Of a stretch of DNA of 64,000 nt, positions 33,056-41,671 are shown piece by piece. The translations under genes and the position numbers were made by a program. Where the stretch lies: assembly GCF_001766675.1 (NCBI RefSeq), contig NZ_MJLT01000004.1:1-64000 (forward strand). The letters run 5' to 3'. Origin of the DNA: Arthrobacter sp. SW1 (GTDB taxonomy: Bacteria; Actinomycetota; Actinomycetes; Actinomycetales; Micrococcaceae). Position 1 is the stretch's first letter, and each line of letters begins with the position of its first letter. Under the pieces are notes generated by a model. The model was not told the DNA's origin, made no database searches, and was given only the letters and a program-made list of their open reading frames with translations.

Positions 33056-35368
33056 TCACTTGCCTTCCGGAGTTGAAACGTGGGGTACAAAGCGGACCAC
33101 CATGGCCTTGTAGCCCGGGGTATTCGATTCACGGGCCACGAGCTCACGGTGCACCAAGGCGTTGGCCTCCGGGAAGTACGCTGCGGCGCAACCCCGTGCG
33201 GTGGGGTAGGCAATGAGCCGGAACCTGTCCGCACGGCGCTCGGTGCCGGCGAAGGTGGAAATGACGTCCACCAGGTCCCGGTCTTCGAAGCCAAGCTCCG
33301 TAAGATCGTCCGGGTGCACCAGGATGACGCGGCGGCCCTCGGAGATCCCGCGATAACGGTCATCAACGCCGTAGAAGGTGGTGTTGTACTGGTCGTGGCT
33401 GCGGACCGTCTGCAGGATCAGATGCCCGGCCGGGGCCTCCAGGTATTCCAGGGGGCTGACGGTAAAGCGTGCCTTGCCGATATCCGTGGCGAAGGTGCGG
33501 GTGTCCCGCGGCGGATTGGGCAGCACGAAGCCGTTCCTGCTCCGCACCCGGGTGTTGAAGTCCTCGAAGCCCGGAATGACGCGGGAAATGTGGTTGCGGA
33601 TGACGTCATAGTCCTCCGCCATGGAGCGCCAGTCCACCTTGTGCTCGTCGCCGAAGACGGCCTGCGCCATGCGGGCCACGATCACCGGTTCACTGAGCAG
33701 GTGCTCGGAGACAGGCTCCAGCCGGCCCTGCGTCTTGTGGATGACGGACATGGAGTCCTCCACTGAGAGGAACTGGCGGCCGCCGGGGTGTTTGTCGTCC
33801 GTGTCCGTCCGGCCCAAGGTGGGCAGGATCAGCGAGGTCTTGCCGTGCACGACGTGTGCGCGGTTGGGCTTGGTGGAGATGTGCACGGTCAACCCGGCCG
33901 TCCGCATCCCCGCTTCCAGGGCCGCAGTGTCCGAGCCAGCGGCGGCGAAGTTGCCGCCCATCGAAACGAAAACGTCCACCTCGCCGTTTTCCAGGGCGTG
34001 CTGGGTTTCCACGGAGTCATAGCCGTGCTCGCGCGGCATGGTGAAGCCGAACTCCCGGTCCAGTGCCTGCAGGAACTCTTCCTTCGGCTTTTCCCAGATT
34101 CCCATGGTGCGGTCGCCCTGGACATTCGAGTGGCCGCGCACCGGACAGGCGCCTGCGCCGGGCTTCCCGAAATTGCCCTGCAGCAGGAGCAGGTTAATGA
34201 TCTCGCGCAGCGTGTCCACGGAATGCGGCTGCTGGGTCAGGCCGAGCGCCCAGCAGATGATGGTGGCCTTGGACTTGGCCATCATGTCCGCAAGCTTGGT
34301 GATCTCGTCCCGGCGCAGGCCCGTGGCTTTTTCCGTAACTTCCCAGTCCAGGGTGGCGCGTGCTTCGGCGTAGGCTTCAAAGCCGTCCGTCTGCGACTCC
34401 ACGAAGGCACGGTCCACCACCGTGCCCGGATTGCGCTTCTCCTCTTCCAGGAGCAGGTGGCCCAGGGCTTGGAAGAGGGCGAGGTCGCCGCCGACTTTGA
34501 TCTGCAGGAACTCATCGGCAATGGTGGTCCCGCTGCCGATCACCCCGTTCACGCTCTGCGGATCCTTGAAGTTCAGTAGCCCGGCCTCGGGCAGCGGGTT
34601 CACCGCCACCACCTTGCCGCCGGCGTCTTTGCACTCCTTCAAGGCGCCGAGCATGCGGGGATGGTTCGTCCCGGGGTTCTGGCCAACCACCAAGATCAGC
34701 TGGGCGGCGTGGAGATCGTCCAGGGACACCGTGCCCTTGCCGATGCCGATGGTCGGGTTCAGCGCGGAACCGGACGATTCGTGGCACATGTTCGAGCAGT
34801 CCGGCAGGTTGTTCGTCCCCAGCGAGCGGGCGAACAGCTGGTACATGAACGCCGTCTCGTTCGCCGTCCGGCCGGAGGTGTAGAACACGCAACGGTCCGG
34901 CGTCGTGGCCTTGATGTGCTCGGCGATCAGCGCGAAAGCGTCTCCCCAGCTGATCCGTGAGTAGTGGGTGTCCCCCGGCCGCAGCACCACGGGCTCGGTG
35001 ATGCGGCCCTGGCTGCCCAGCCAGTACTCGGTCTTGTCCTCCAGCTCCGCCAGGGAATGGCTCGCCCAGAACTCCGGGGTGACAGTGCGCGTAGTGCTTT
35101 CCTCGGCGATGGCCTTGGCGCCGTTTTCGCAGAACTCCGCAGGGCTGCGCCGCCCCGTGATGGTTTCCGGCCAGGCACAACCCGGGCAGTCGAAGCCGTC
35201 CCGCTGGTTGACGCGCAGCATCGAACGGACGGTGCGGCTGACGCCGGCCTGCGCTATGCCCCGTTCCAAGGCGACCGTGACGGCCTTGACGCCGGCCGCG
35301 GAGCGCTTGGGCGCGTGGACCTGGAGGTCATCTTCGTTGATGTCCTGCTGGGGAGCTTGCCTGTTCAT
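33056..35368 (-). CDS. FdhF/YdeP-family molybdopterin oxidoreductase
   Basis: A 770-residue molybdenum enzyme related to formate dehydrogenase and to E. coli YdeP, probably cytoplasmic. A cysteine pair near the N-terminus (DCPGCAWPE, Cys61 and Cys64) is the FeS-like motif of the YdeP type. Molybdopterin-binding parts include SNMCHESSGSAL (about 200), VVGQNPGTNHPRML, and SHDQYNTTFYG near the C-terminus. The start is ATG at 35368; codons further upstream lie in moeA. Physiological substrate: formate is the best guess, because fdhD is adjacent, but YdeP relatives are not proven formate enzymes. Confidence 0.9.
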   Translation of the reverse strand: MNRQAPQQDINEDDLQVHAPKRSAAGVKAVTVALERGIAQAGVSRTVRSMLRVNQRDGFDCPGCAWPETITGRRSPAEFCENGAKAIAEESTTRTVTPEFWASHSLAELEDKTEYWLGSQGRITEPVVLRPGDTHYSRISWGDAFALIAEHIKATTPDRCVFYTSGRTANETAFMYQLFARSLGTNNLPDCSNMCHESSGSALNPTIGIGKGTVSLDDLHAAQLILVVGQNPGTNHPRMLGALKECKDAGGKVVAVNPLPEAGLLNFKDPQSVNGVIGSGTTIADEFLQIKVGGDLALFQALGHLLLEEEKRNPGTVVDRAFVESQTDGFEAYAEARATLDWEVTEKATGLRRDEITKLADMMAKSKATIICWALGLTQQPHSVDTLREIINLLLLQGNFGKPGAGACPVRGHSNVQGDRTMGIWEKPKEEFLQALDREFGFTMPREHGYDSVETQHALENGEVDVFVSMGGNFAAAGSDTAALEAGMRTAGLTVHISTKPNRAHVVHGKTSLILPTLGRTDTDDKHPGGRQFLSVEDSMSVIHKTQGRLEPVSEHLLSEPVIVARMAQAVFGDEHKVDWRSMAEDYDVIRNHISRVIPGFEDFNTRVRSRNGFVLPNPPRDTRTFATDIGKARFTVSPLEYLEAPAGHLILQTVRSHDQYNTTFYGVDDRYRGISEGRRVILVHPDDLTELGFEDRDLVDVISTFAGTERRADRFRLIAYPTARGCAAAYFPEANALVHRELVARESNTPGYKAMVVRFVPHVSTPEGK

Positions 35369-35382
35369 ACGTCCATCATTGC

Positions 35383-36711
35383 TCAGGCGTCCAGCGCACT
35401 CCAGTCCACCGGACCCGATGGCGTCTTGCGCGCAGCCCTGGCGGACTTCTTCGGCTTGTCCTCGGCAGCTTTCGGGACCGGAAGCGGCGGCCCCCACGGA
35501 AGCGGAAACGCCGGAACCATTGCCCCCAGCTGCACGCCGTGCGGCGGAACGACCATGACGCCGTCGGCCCCTGCCAGTCCGCGCATCATCCCGGAGCCGG
35601 CGTGCTGCGCCGGGGATGCCAGCCCGTAGACGAGCTTGAACGGAATCAGCCGTGTGCGCCCCGGCAGGGGCTCGAGCGTGGAGCCGCAGGGCACCTCCCC
35701 CACCTCGGGCAGGCGGCCATGGCCGAGCGCAGCAAGCAGCGGCGCCCCCACAGTGAACAGTGCCATCATCGCCGCGAGCGGGTTGCCGGGCAGCCCCAGC
35801 ACGAACCGCCCGTCCGGCAGTTCCGCCAGTACGGCCGGGTGCCCCGGCCGCATCGCGATGCCGTCGATCAGCAGCCGCCCGCCCAGTTCCGCAATCGCCT
35901 TGCGGAAGTGGTCGGTGCCGGATTTGCCGGTTCCTCCGGTGGTGATGACGACGTCGGCCGGCGCTGTTTCCGGCGCGTCCTCACCTTCGCGCAGTGCCTC
36001 CAGCCATTCCTCATAGGAATCGCCGGCGCGCGCCTGCCCGCCGCGGATACCACCAAGGAGTTCGACGACGGCACCCAGCTGGGGGCCGAAAGTGTCCCGC
36101 ACCTGCCCCGGGACCGGGACTCCTTCGGTGACGACTTCGGAACCGGTGAAGAGGAACTTGACCAAGGGCTTGCCCAGCACAGTTAGCTCGTCGCGGCCGG
36201 CCAGGGCTGCGACGGCCAGGTGCACGGGGTTCAGGACCGTTCCGGACTTGATGAGGACTTCCCCTTCGGCGGCTTCCTCGCCGGCCCGTCGGATGTGCTG
36301 GCCGTTGCGGGGCTCCCCCGGCTTCGCGCCGCCGCCCAGGGCCAGGACCGGCAATCCCTCATCGTCGTTGGTGATCACGCCGCTTTCGCTGCGCAGCACC
36401 GCTTTGGCGCCGGGCGGGACCAGCCCGCCGGTGACGATGGGACTCGCCTGGTGGGGTGCCAGCCGCTGCCCGGGTTCGGCGAGGATCCAGGGTCCGCTGC
36501 CGTTGACCGCCCAGCCGTCCATAGCGGACGACGCATAGTGCGGCAGGTCCCGGGGTGCGCAGACATCCTCGGCGAGGGTCCGGCCCAGGGCCTCGGCCAG
36601 GCGGACGGGCCCGGCGGGTATGGGAGTTGCGCAGTCGAACGCCAACTGCCGTGCTTCTTCCCAGAGGTGGTCCAGGTGGCCGTGCCCGTGCGCGGCCTCG
36701 GCTTCCGTCAT
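35383..36711 (-). CDS. moeA: Molybdopterin molybdotransferase
   Basis: Inserts molybdate into molybdopterin-AMP in the final step of cofactor synthesis. It has 442 residues. Motifs are SSAMDGWAV (about 62-70), TGGTGKSGTDHF (domain III, MogA-like), MRPGHPAVLAEL, and GLPGNPLAAMMALF. The C-terminus has a Lys/Ala-rich tail after domain IV. The start overlaps the DUF6457 stop (ATGA) and the oxidoreductase gene starts 14 bases further on, so it is made with its client enzyme. Confidence 0.95.
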   Translation of the reverse strand: MTEAEAAHGHGHLDHLWEEARQLAFDCATPIPAGPVRLAEALGRTLAEDVCAPRDLPHYASSAMDGWAVNGSGPWILAEPGQRLAPHQASPIVTGGLVPPGAKAVLRSESGVITNDDEGLPVLALGGGAKPGEPRNGQHIRRAGEEAAEGEVLIKSGTVLNPVHLAVAALAGRDELTVLGKPLVKFLFTGSEVVTEGVPVPGQVRDTFGPQLGAVVELLGGIRGGQARAGDSYEEWLEALREGEDAPETAPADVVITTGGTGKSGTDHFRKAIAELGGRLLIDGIAMRPGHPAVLAELPDGRFVLGLPGNPLAAMMALFTVGAPLLAALGHGRLPEVGEVPCGSTLEPLPGRTRLIPFKLVYGLASPAQHAGSGMMRGLAGADGVMVVPPHGVQLGAMVPAFPLPWGPPLPVPKAAEDKPKKSARAARKTPSGPVDWSALDA

Positions 36712-37052
36712 CCGGCGTCGGTCTCCACTGTGTTTCCGGGGGCAGCGCTGTTCTCAGCCGCATATTCCTTGGAAAGCTTCCGGGCAAGCGCAAGCGCGGA
36801 ATCCATGGCCGCGGCCCGGTCCGAGTCCCCGGAACCCGCTGCCAGGCCGGCGGCAAGGCCGGCAACGAAGGTGGTCAGCGGTGCAGCCGGCCGCACCACC
36901 GAGTGGGCCGCCACGCCGGCGAGGGACAATACGGCGTCGATATCGATGTCGGCATCTTCGAGTTCAAAGGCCCGCAACAGCGTCCTGCACCATTCTTCGA
37001 GGGTCTCTTCCTGGCTCTTCACGATTGCCTCCACGTCCGGTGCCGGTGTCAC
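36708..37052 (-). CDS. DUF6457 small protein of the molybdenum operon
   Basis: A 114-residue acidic helical protein with no membrane helix. Its core has LEEWCRTLLRAFELEDADID, DAVLSLAGVAAHSVVRPAAPLT and a FVAGLAAGLAAGS helix. It resembles the actinobacterial DUF6457 family, which is found between mobA-like and moeA genes. A role in cofactor handling is inferred only from position. It starts with GTG overlapping mobA's stop (GTGA) and ends overlapping moeA's start (ATGA). Confidence 0.85.
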   Translation of the reverse strand: MTPAPDVEAIVKSQEETLEEWCRTLLRAFELEDADIDIDAVLSLAGVAAHSVVRPAAPLTTFVAGLAAGLAAGSGDSDRAAAMDSALALARKLSKEYAAENSAAPGNTVETDAG

Positions 37053-37663
37053 GACGGTTCGCCGTGCACGCCGAGCGCAGCGGCATCATCCCAGGTGTCG
37101 ACGTCGTCGGCGGCGTGATCGGGGACGGCTGCGGTCAGCATCTCAAGACTAGCAAGCAGGCTGAACACGGGCGCGTTCGTTAAGGACGCAGCACCGCACC
37201 GCGCCGAAATCGAACGCTGCAGCGCCGCCGTCGAGTACACCGCAAGGAGTGGCTGCTTCCGGCCATCGGGCGAAAGCGCCAGCACGCCGTCTGCGCCGGG
37301 ATGCTCCCGAAGCTCATCGAACAGCGCTGGGACGGCCGATCCGGCGTGCGGCATATCGCAGGCGAGGACCAGCAGCCACGGCGCTTGGGGCCTGCCGCGT
37401 TCCGCGGCATCTTGTTCCAACGCGGCCAATCCGGCGGCGATCGCTGCGGCAGGCCCCGCGAACGGCGGCTCTTCCCGGGCCGTCAATACACCCGCCGGCA
37501 AGGTTGCAGGACGGGGCCCGACGACGACGAGCGAGCCAGCGCCGCGCGCCGCGGCCAGTGCACGCTCAAGGAGCGTCACGCCGTCGTGCAGCAATCCCGC
37601 CTTGGGCACACCGCCGAGGCGGGAGGACCTGCCTCCCGCAAGGACAACCGCGTCGAATTCCAC
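37049..37663 (-). CDS. mobA: Molybdenum cofactor guanylyltransferase-like protein
   Basis: Nucleotidyltransferase that attaches GMP to molybdopterin, 204 residues. The signature VVLAGGRSSRLGGVPK is at residues 6-21, the metal-binding aspartate is in VLACDMPHA (about 106), and AVYSTAALQRS follows. Some relatives use other substrates, but the operon with moeA and fdhD favours MobA. The start is GTG at 37663. TAGGCT (37670-37675) ends six bases before it, so the whole five-gene operon probably begins with a leaderless message. Confidence 0.88.
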   Translation of the reverse strand: MEFDAVVLAGGRSSRLGGVPKAGLLHDGVTLLERALAAARGAGSLVVVGPRPATLPAGVLTAREEPPFAGPAAAIAAGLAALEQDAAERGRPQAPWLLVLACDMPHAGSAVPALFDELREHPGADGVLALSPDGRKQPLLAVYSTAALQRSISARCGAASLTNAPVFSLLASLEMLTAAVPDHAADDVDTWDDAAALGVHGEPS

Positions 37664-37673
37664 CCGCCAAGCC

Positions 37674-37733
37674 TAGCCGCCGAGGGCCCCGAAGTGAGCG
37701 TAGCGAGCTTTGGGAGGCGGCTATGCGCGACGG
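37674..37733. repeat. Nested palindrome between mobA and the HNH gene
   Basis: TAGCCGCC (about 37674-37681) mirrors GGCGGCTA (about 37716-37723). Between them CCGAAGTGAGCG and its imperfect reverse partner form an inner stem. It may act as a terminator for the HNH gene, or be a dispersed palindromic repeat. It overlaps the mobA -10 hexamer at 37670-37675. Confidence 0.5.
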
Positions 37734-37787
37734 TCCCGCGGGCATGCCGGAAAACGGCCGGTCACGGCCGTGACGCACACCCTGGAA

Positions 37788-38288
37788 TCAGGCTGCCGAT
37801 TCAGGCAGCAGGAAAGGATCCCATGCAGGAGCAGGCTTCTCGAGCTCCTTGATCTGCCAGATGGTTCCCGTGGGAGCCGCCGGTTTGAACCGCAGCGTCC
37901 AGCCCATTTCGGCGGGCGTGTGGTCACTCTTGGCGTTGTTGCAGCGCAGGCACGCCGCCACCAGGTTTTCCCAGGAATCCGCGCCGCCCCTGGATTTGGG
38001 GAGGACGTGGTCAATGGTGTGGGCTGCTTTGCCGCAGTAGGCGCACCGGTGCGCGTCCCGCCGCAGCACTCCGCGGCGGGTGACAGCGGTGATCCGGTTG
38101 TACCTCGGCCGGATGTAGCGGTTAAGGAGGATCACGGACGGTCGTCCAAGAACCTCCCGAGGCCCGACGACTGGATCGTCGCCTTCGGCCACTACGCTTG
38201 CTTTTCCGGTGAGCACAAGGACCAGCGCCCGGCGGAATGTGACTACCGCCAGCGGTTCATATCCAGCATTCAGAACGAGTGTGCGCAT
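37788..38288 (-). CDS. HNH endonuclease family protein
   Basis: A 166-residue protein with an HNH nuclease fold at residues about 80-130. It has HRCAYCGKAAHTIDHVLP (first CxxC, then the DH metal and catalytic pair) and NLVAACLRCNNAK (second CxxC). The N-terminus LVLNAGYEPLAVVTFRRA is typical of a widespread actinobacterial HNH family of unknown target. It is not next to restriction or mobile genes, so a house-keeping repair role is as likely as defence. The start is ATG 38288 with GAGG eight bases upstream. Confidence 0.9.
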   Translation of the reverse strand: MRTLVLNAGYEPLAVVTFRRALVLVLTGKASVVAEGDDPVVGPREVLGRPSVILLNRYIRPRYNRITAVTRRGVLRRDAHRCAYCGKAAHTIDHVLPKSRGGADSWENLVAACLRCNNAKSDHTPAEMGWTLRFKPAAPTGTIWQIKELEKPAPAWDPFLLPESAA

Positions 38289-38440
38289 GCACGTACCTCT
38301 TCACGGCCGCACCCGTCAGGGGCGCGAGGGCCGGCTGCCCTCTGCATGTACGGGCTGTGGATCGACACCTCCAGAGTAAACATTCAAGGGCCGGAACAAC
38401 GAATCCACGCGCCCGGACACGGGAGGTGTCGGCCAATGTT

Positions 38441-38458
38441 CATGTCCCGGACATGTCC
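38441..38458. promoter_or_regulatory. Overlapping palindromes upstream of the HNH gene
   Basis: CATGTCC (38441-38447) and GGACATG (38449-38455) form a palindrome around one base. GGACATGTCC (38449-38458) is itself a perfect palindrome, so CATGTCC also repeats directly. It may be an operator. The surrounding 303-base gap (38289-38591) otherwise holds only the NlpC terminator. Confidence 0.4.
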
Positions 38459-38542
38459 TCGAGAGGCTGCTTTGGGCTCCCGGAACCGGGTGCCCGCTGC
38501 GGCATTGTCCCCGGGTTGAGGCGTTGTCTCCGGATTAAAGCA

Positions 38543-38577
38543 GGAAGCCCCGCAGGTCCGTGACCTGCGGGGCTTCC
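38543..38577 (-). terminator. Terminator of the NlpC/P60 gene
   Basis: GGAAGCCCCGCAGGTC (38543-38558) and GACCTGCGGGGCTTCC (38562-38577) form a perfect 16-bp stem with a three-base loop, 14 bases after the stop at 38592. Confidence 0.88.
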
Positions 38578-38591
38578 CGGAAAGCTCTGAA

Positions 38592-39383
38592 TCAGCCGCC
38601 GACGCGGATGAAGACCGGGCCGGAGCCTACGTTGGCGCTGTAGACAACGGTGGTTCCACCGTTCCAGCCGCCGTGCACGGCCTGGCCGTTGCCGACGTAC
38701 ACAGCGATGTGGGCCATGCCCATGCCACCGTCTGCGTAGTAGATCAGGTCGCCCGGCTGAGCCTCGGCGGCGCTGACGGTGCGGCCGAGGGACAGGTAGT
38801 CTGCCGGCCAGCCGTGGAAGTTAATGCCGACAGCAGCCAGGGAGTTGCTGGCCAGTGCGGTGCAGTCCTGGGCAACGCCGAGCTGGGCGTAGGCTGCGGC
38901 TGCGATGGCGGCACCCTGGCCGCTGGCGACCTTCTTCGGAGCCGGGGCAGCAGCCGGGGTGGTCACGGAGATCTGGGCGGCCGGAGCGGCCTCAACCTCG
39001 GCGGCGGGAGCTTCAACGGCTTCCACGGCCGGAGCCTCGGCTTCCTGGACCTCGACCGGAGCCTCTTCGATGACCGGGGCTGCAACGGTCTTGACGGCGG
39101 GGCGCTCGAACTTGATGGAAACGCTGGAGCCGGCAGCGATGCTTGCCTGTGCGACAGTCTGGACTTCCAGGGTGGAAGCTGCGCTGGATTCGCGGGAGAC
39201 GTTGGTCTCGGCGGCGTTGGCGGCGATTCCGCTGGTCAGGACCAGGCCGGATGCAGCGGCGATAACGGCTGCCTGGCGGCCCATGCCGCCGGCGTTGCTG
39301 CCGACGGTCTTGGCGATAACGGCAAGCGGTGCAGTCTTGGCGGCTGCGGCGCGATGACGCGCAGGAATAGTGCGTGAAGACAC
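38592..39383 (-). CDS. NlpC/P60 (C40) cell-wall peptidase
   Basis: Secreted peptidoglycan endopeptidase of 263 residues. A long N-terminal signal region with a hydrophobic core (about 37-56) ends near ANAAET. An Ala/Glu/Pro-rich linker (about 100-150) spans the wall. The C-terminal NlpC/P60 domain has Cys174 (AQDCTALASNSL), His225 (MAHIAVYVG) and His237 (GQAVHGG) as the probable catalytic residues. The start is GTG at 39383, just after the riboswitch's GGAGAGG. c-di-AMP therefore probably sets its expression with wall growth. Confidence 0.93.
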   Translation of the reverse strand: MSSRTIPARHRAAAAKTAPLAVIAKTVGSNAGGMGRQAAVIAAASGLVLTSGIAANAAETNVSRESSAASTLEVQTVAQASIAAGSSVSIKFERPAVKTVAAPVIEEAPVEVQEAEAPAVEAVEAPAAEVEAAPAAQISVTTPAAAPAPKKVASGQGAAIAAAAYAQLGVAQDCTALASNSLAAVGINFHGWPADYLSLGRTVSAAEAQPGDLIYYADGGMGMAHIAVYVGNGQAVHGGWNGGTTVVYSANVGSGPVFIRVGG

Positions 39384-39390
39384 GAAGAAG

Positions 39391-39535
39391 CCTCTCCCTA
39401 TGCCCGCGAGGTAAGCTGTCGGATTCGGATGGGAGTCATCCGGCCGCAGGGTATTTCCTTACGGAAATGATCTGCGACTTAACCCCAAGGCCACCGTGAT
39501 GGTGACCGGAAGTGGGTCCCCCGCCTCTGCCAGAC
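39391..39535 (-). promoter_or_regulatory. c-di-AMP riboswitch (ydaO/yuaA class) before the NlpC gene
   Basis: On the minus strand the conserved blocks appear in order: GAGGCGGGGGACCCAC, then TTGGGGTTAAGTC, then an internal hairpin with TTTCCGTAAGGAAA, then CGAATCCGACAGCT, then TACCTCGCGGGC, then GGGAGAGG at the start codon. These match the ydaO/yuaA aptamer, which senses cyclic di-AMP and in actinobacteria often precedes wall-hydrolase genes. Confidence 0.93.
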
Positions 39536-39704
39536 GATGTTTTGCGAACGGGACTTGAGCAGTGGCAGAGCTAGGCAATCCACTCAAGTGCATCAACCCT
39601 CTAGAAGTTGACGCGGTTTAGACGGTACAGCAATTCGGATCGAATGTCACATTCAGGTCACGGACGGTGACATTAATACGAGAGGTCACCATCAGATCGG
39701 CTTT

Positions 39705-40535
39705 TTAGAGCCAGCCCAAGGGCTCAACGACGTCGCCGTTGACCATGACCTCGAAGTGCAGGTGGCAGCCGGTAGAGGCGCCGGTGGTGCCGCTCAGGGC
39801 AATCACATCGCCGCGGTTGACGCTCTGGCCAACCGTGACGTCAAAGGACGACAGGTGGTTGTACGTGGTTTCCAGGCCGTTGCCGTGGTCCACCACAACG
39901 CGGTTGCCGCCACCGTAGGGGTGCCAGCCGGCGAAAGTGACCTTGCCGGAAGCGGCGGCGAAGACCTCGGTGCCGCACTGGGCGGCATAGTCGCGGCCAC
40001 GGTGGAATTCGCCGTAACCACCCGTGAACGGGTTGATTCGGTAACCGAAGGGCGACACGGAAACCATGTCCGCCAGCGGGGCGCCGAGGCTGCCCTTGGA
40101 GGATTCAGCCTGCACGGTGCCGGCGGACTGCGCGCTCAGCAGCTGACGCAGCTTGGCGTCGGGATCGGCCTTGGTGGACACGGCCATGCGGCTAAAATCG
40201 ACCTTCGCGGCCGCGGATACGGGGATTTCAGGCTGGGAGCCAAGCGCTGCAGCTGCCATGGGGGACCCGGTAACGGCACCGGGCGAAGCGGTCATGGCCC
40301 CGGTTCCCGGAAGGGCTACCGTCAGGATGAGACCGGTGGCGGCAAGGGCCACGCCGGCTTTCTGGCCGACGCCGCTCGCTGCGGCGAAGTCGGCAAGCTG
40401 CTGGACAGGGGTCCTGCGGCGACGGGATTCACGGTGGATATCACGGGGCCGCTCGACGCCTGCGACGGCCCGAGGCCGCAGTTCAGCAACGGGACCGGAC
40501 GCGCGCCTGCGGCCCCTGGTGTTCTGCGTGGTCAA
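39705..40535 (-). CDS. M23 family metallopeptidase (LytM-like)
   Basis: Exported peptidoglycan endopeptidase of 276 residues. A basic N-terminus, then a hydrophobic helix at about 58-80, acts as signal or anchor. The zinc site is His178 and Asp182 in GEFHRGRDYA, and His258/His260 in CHLHFEVM. VVVDHGNGLETTYNHLS is the usual middle motif. The start is TTG at 40535, preceded by GAGAGGAAA in the riboswitch tail. Together with the NlpC gene downstream it gives two different wall cuts under c-di-AMP control. Confidence 0.94.
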   Translation of the reverse strand: MTTQNTRGRRRASGPVAELRPRAVAGVERPRDIHRESRRRRTPVQQLADFAAASGVGQKAGVALAATGLILTVALPGTGAMTASPGAVTGSPMAAAALGSQPEIPVSAAAKVDFSRMAVSTKADPDAKLRQLLSAQSAGTVQAESSKGSLGAPLADMVSVSPFGYRINPFTGGYGEFHRGRDYAAQCGTEVFAAASGKVTFAGWHPYGGGNRVVVDHGNGLETTYNHLSSFDVTVGQSVNRGDVIALSGTTGASTGCHLHFEVMVNGDVVEPLGWL

Positions 40536-40542
40536 AAAGGTT

Positions 40543-40732
40543 TCCTCTCTGGAAGCCTGCGAGGTTAGCTGTCGGATTCAGGTCAGAGAGTTCAAAGACC
40601 TGGCCCACAGGGCAATACACGCGGCACAGAGCTATCCCCCGAAAGGCCCTGCGGAACTTGCACTCCCCATGCGGACTTCACCCCAAGATTGCCTTCCGGC
40701 AACCAGTGATGGTTCCCCCGCCCCTGCCAATG
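40543..40732 (-). promoter_or_regulatory. c-di-AMP riboswitch (ydaO/yuaA class) before the M23 gene
   Basis: On the minus strand GGCAGGGGCGGGGGAACC is followed by CTTGGGGTGAAGTCCGC, a long internal arm, CTGAATCCGACAGCTAACC, then TCGCAGGC and GAGAGGAAA at the start codon. The core blocks match the same class as the neighbouring switch. The internal arm is about 45 bases longer than in that copy. Confidence 0.93.
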
Positions 40733-40811
40733 AACGGATTCAATCCACCTGATCCGCTGGCAGAGTTCGACTCCGGAACAGGTAACGCTTTGGTATCGGC
40801 GCTAGTAGACA

Positions 40812-40817
40812 ACTATA
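40812..40817 (-). promoter_or_regulatory. Candidate -10 box of the M23 riboswitch transcript
   Basis: TATAGT on the minus strand lies about 80 bases before the riboswitch begins. The -35 region (near ATTACT) is weak. Confidence 0.4.
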
Positions 40818-40863
40818 GGTGATTAACGCCCTCAGTAATAAATTCGTTATCTTCGCGGGACGC

Positions 40864-41559
40864 TCAGGCCACGGTCACAAAGACATGGGCCGCGACTTCC
40901 GGCGGCAGTTCAAGGGCGCCTTCGATCCCGGGGACGCGTACCGAAATGTACTCGCCGGCGCGCGCCAGGGAGACCTGGGCGCCGGGGCGGATCCCGCCTT
41001 CGTCCAGCTGCACCAGCAGTTCGGGTTCAACCTGGATCGGTTCGGCCAGGCGGCTGACCACAACCTTGGCCTCCGGAGCGTAGTCCTCCATGGCCTGCAG
41101 CAGGTTCACGACGCCTGCGCCGAAGGGATGGGACGCGGTCCCACCGATTCCTTCAAGGCCCGGGATCGGGTTGCCGTACGGGGATTCGGTGGGGCGGTCC
41201 AGGAGTTCGTAGAGCCGGCGCTCGACACGTTCACTCATCACGTGTTCCCAGCGGCACGCTTCGTCATGGACATAAGCCCAGTCGAGCCCGATCACATCGG
41301 CCAGCAGGCGTTCGGCCAGGCGGTGCTTGCGCATGACTTCAGTGGCGCGTTTGCGGCCGGCGGGCGTCAGTTCAAGGTGGCGGTCGTTGGAAACAACCAC
41401 CAGGCCGTCCCGCTCCATGCGTCCGACGGTCTGGGACACCGTGGGACCCGAGTGGCGGAGGCGTTCGGCGATCCGTGCGCGAAGGGCAACGATGCCTTCT
41501 TCCTCGAGCTCCAGGATGGTTCGAAGATACATCTCAGTGGTATCGATCAGATCCGTCAT
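40864..41559 (-). CDS. DtxR/IdeR-type iron-dependent repressor
   Basis: Metal-activated DNA-binding repressor of 231 residues that controls iron uptake genes. Started at the ATG at 41559 (GAGGAG upstream), its numbering equals DtxR. Met10, Cys102, Glu105 and His106 (CRWEHV) are one metal site, and His79 and Glu83 (KHRLAERL) are part of the other. The winged HTH is RIAERLRHSGPTVSQTVGRME, and a third SH3-like domain ends the protein. Full metal ligands suggest iron rather than manganese, but MntR-like use cannot be excluded. A matching box lies at 63236. Confidence 0.92.
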   Translation of the reverse strand: MTDLIDTTEMYLRTILELEEEGIVALRARIAERLRHSGPTVSQTVGRMERDGLVVVSNDRHLELTPAGRKRATEVMRKHRLAERLLADVIGLDWAYVHDEACRWEHVMSERVERRLYELLDRPTESPYGNPIPGLEGIGGTASHPFGAGVVNLLQAMEDYAPEAKVVVSRLAEPIQVEPELLVQLDEGGIRPGAQVSLARAGEYISVRVPGIEGALELPPEVAAHVFVTVA

Positions 41560-41671
41560 CAAGCTCAGCTCCTCGAGCACAGTATGTTGCGTGATTTCCA
41601 CCGTACCGCAAGCGGACGGGCTGCCGTTTCGCGGGCGTTTCCGCCCGGACCGGTATACCCCAGCTTAGCTT

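Noticed and set aside
37788-38288. HNH gene as part of a restriction or homing element
   Set aside because: No methylase, intron, integrase or composition shift is nearby, and the family is a common chromosomal one.
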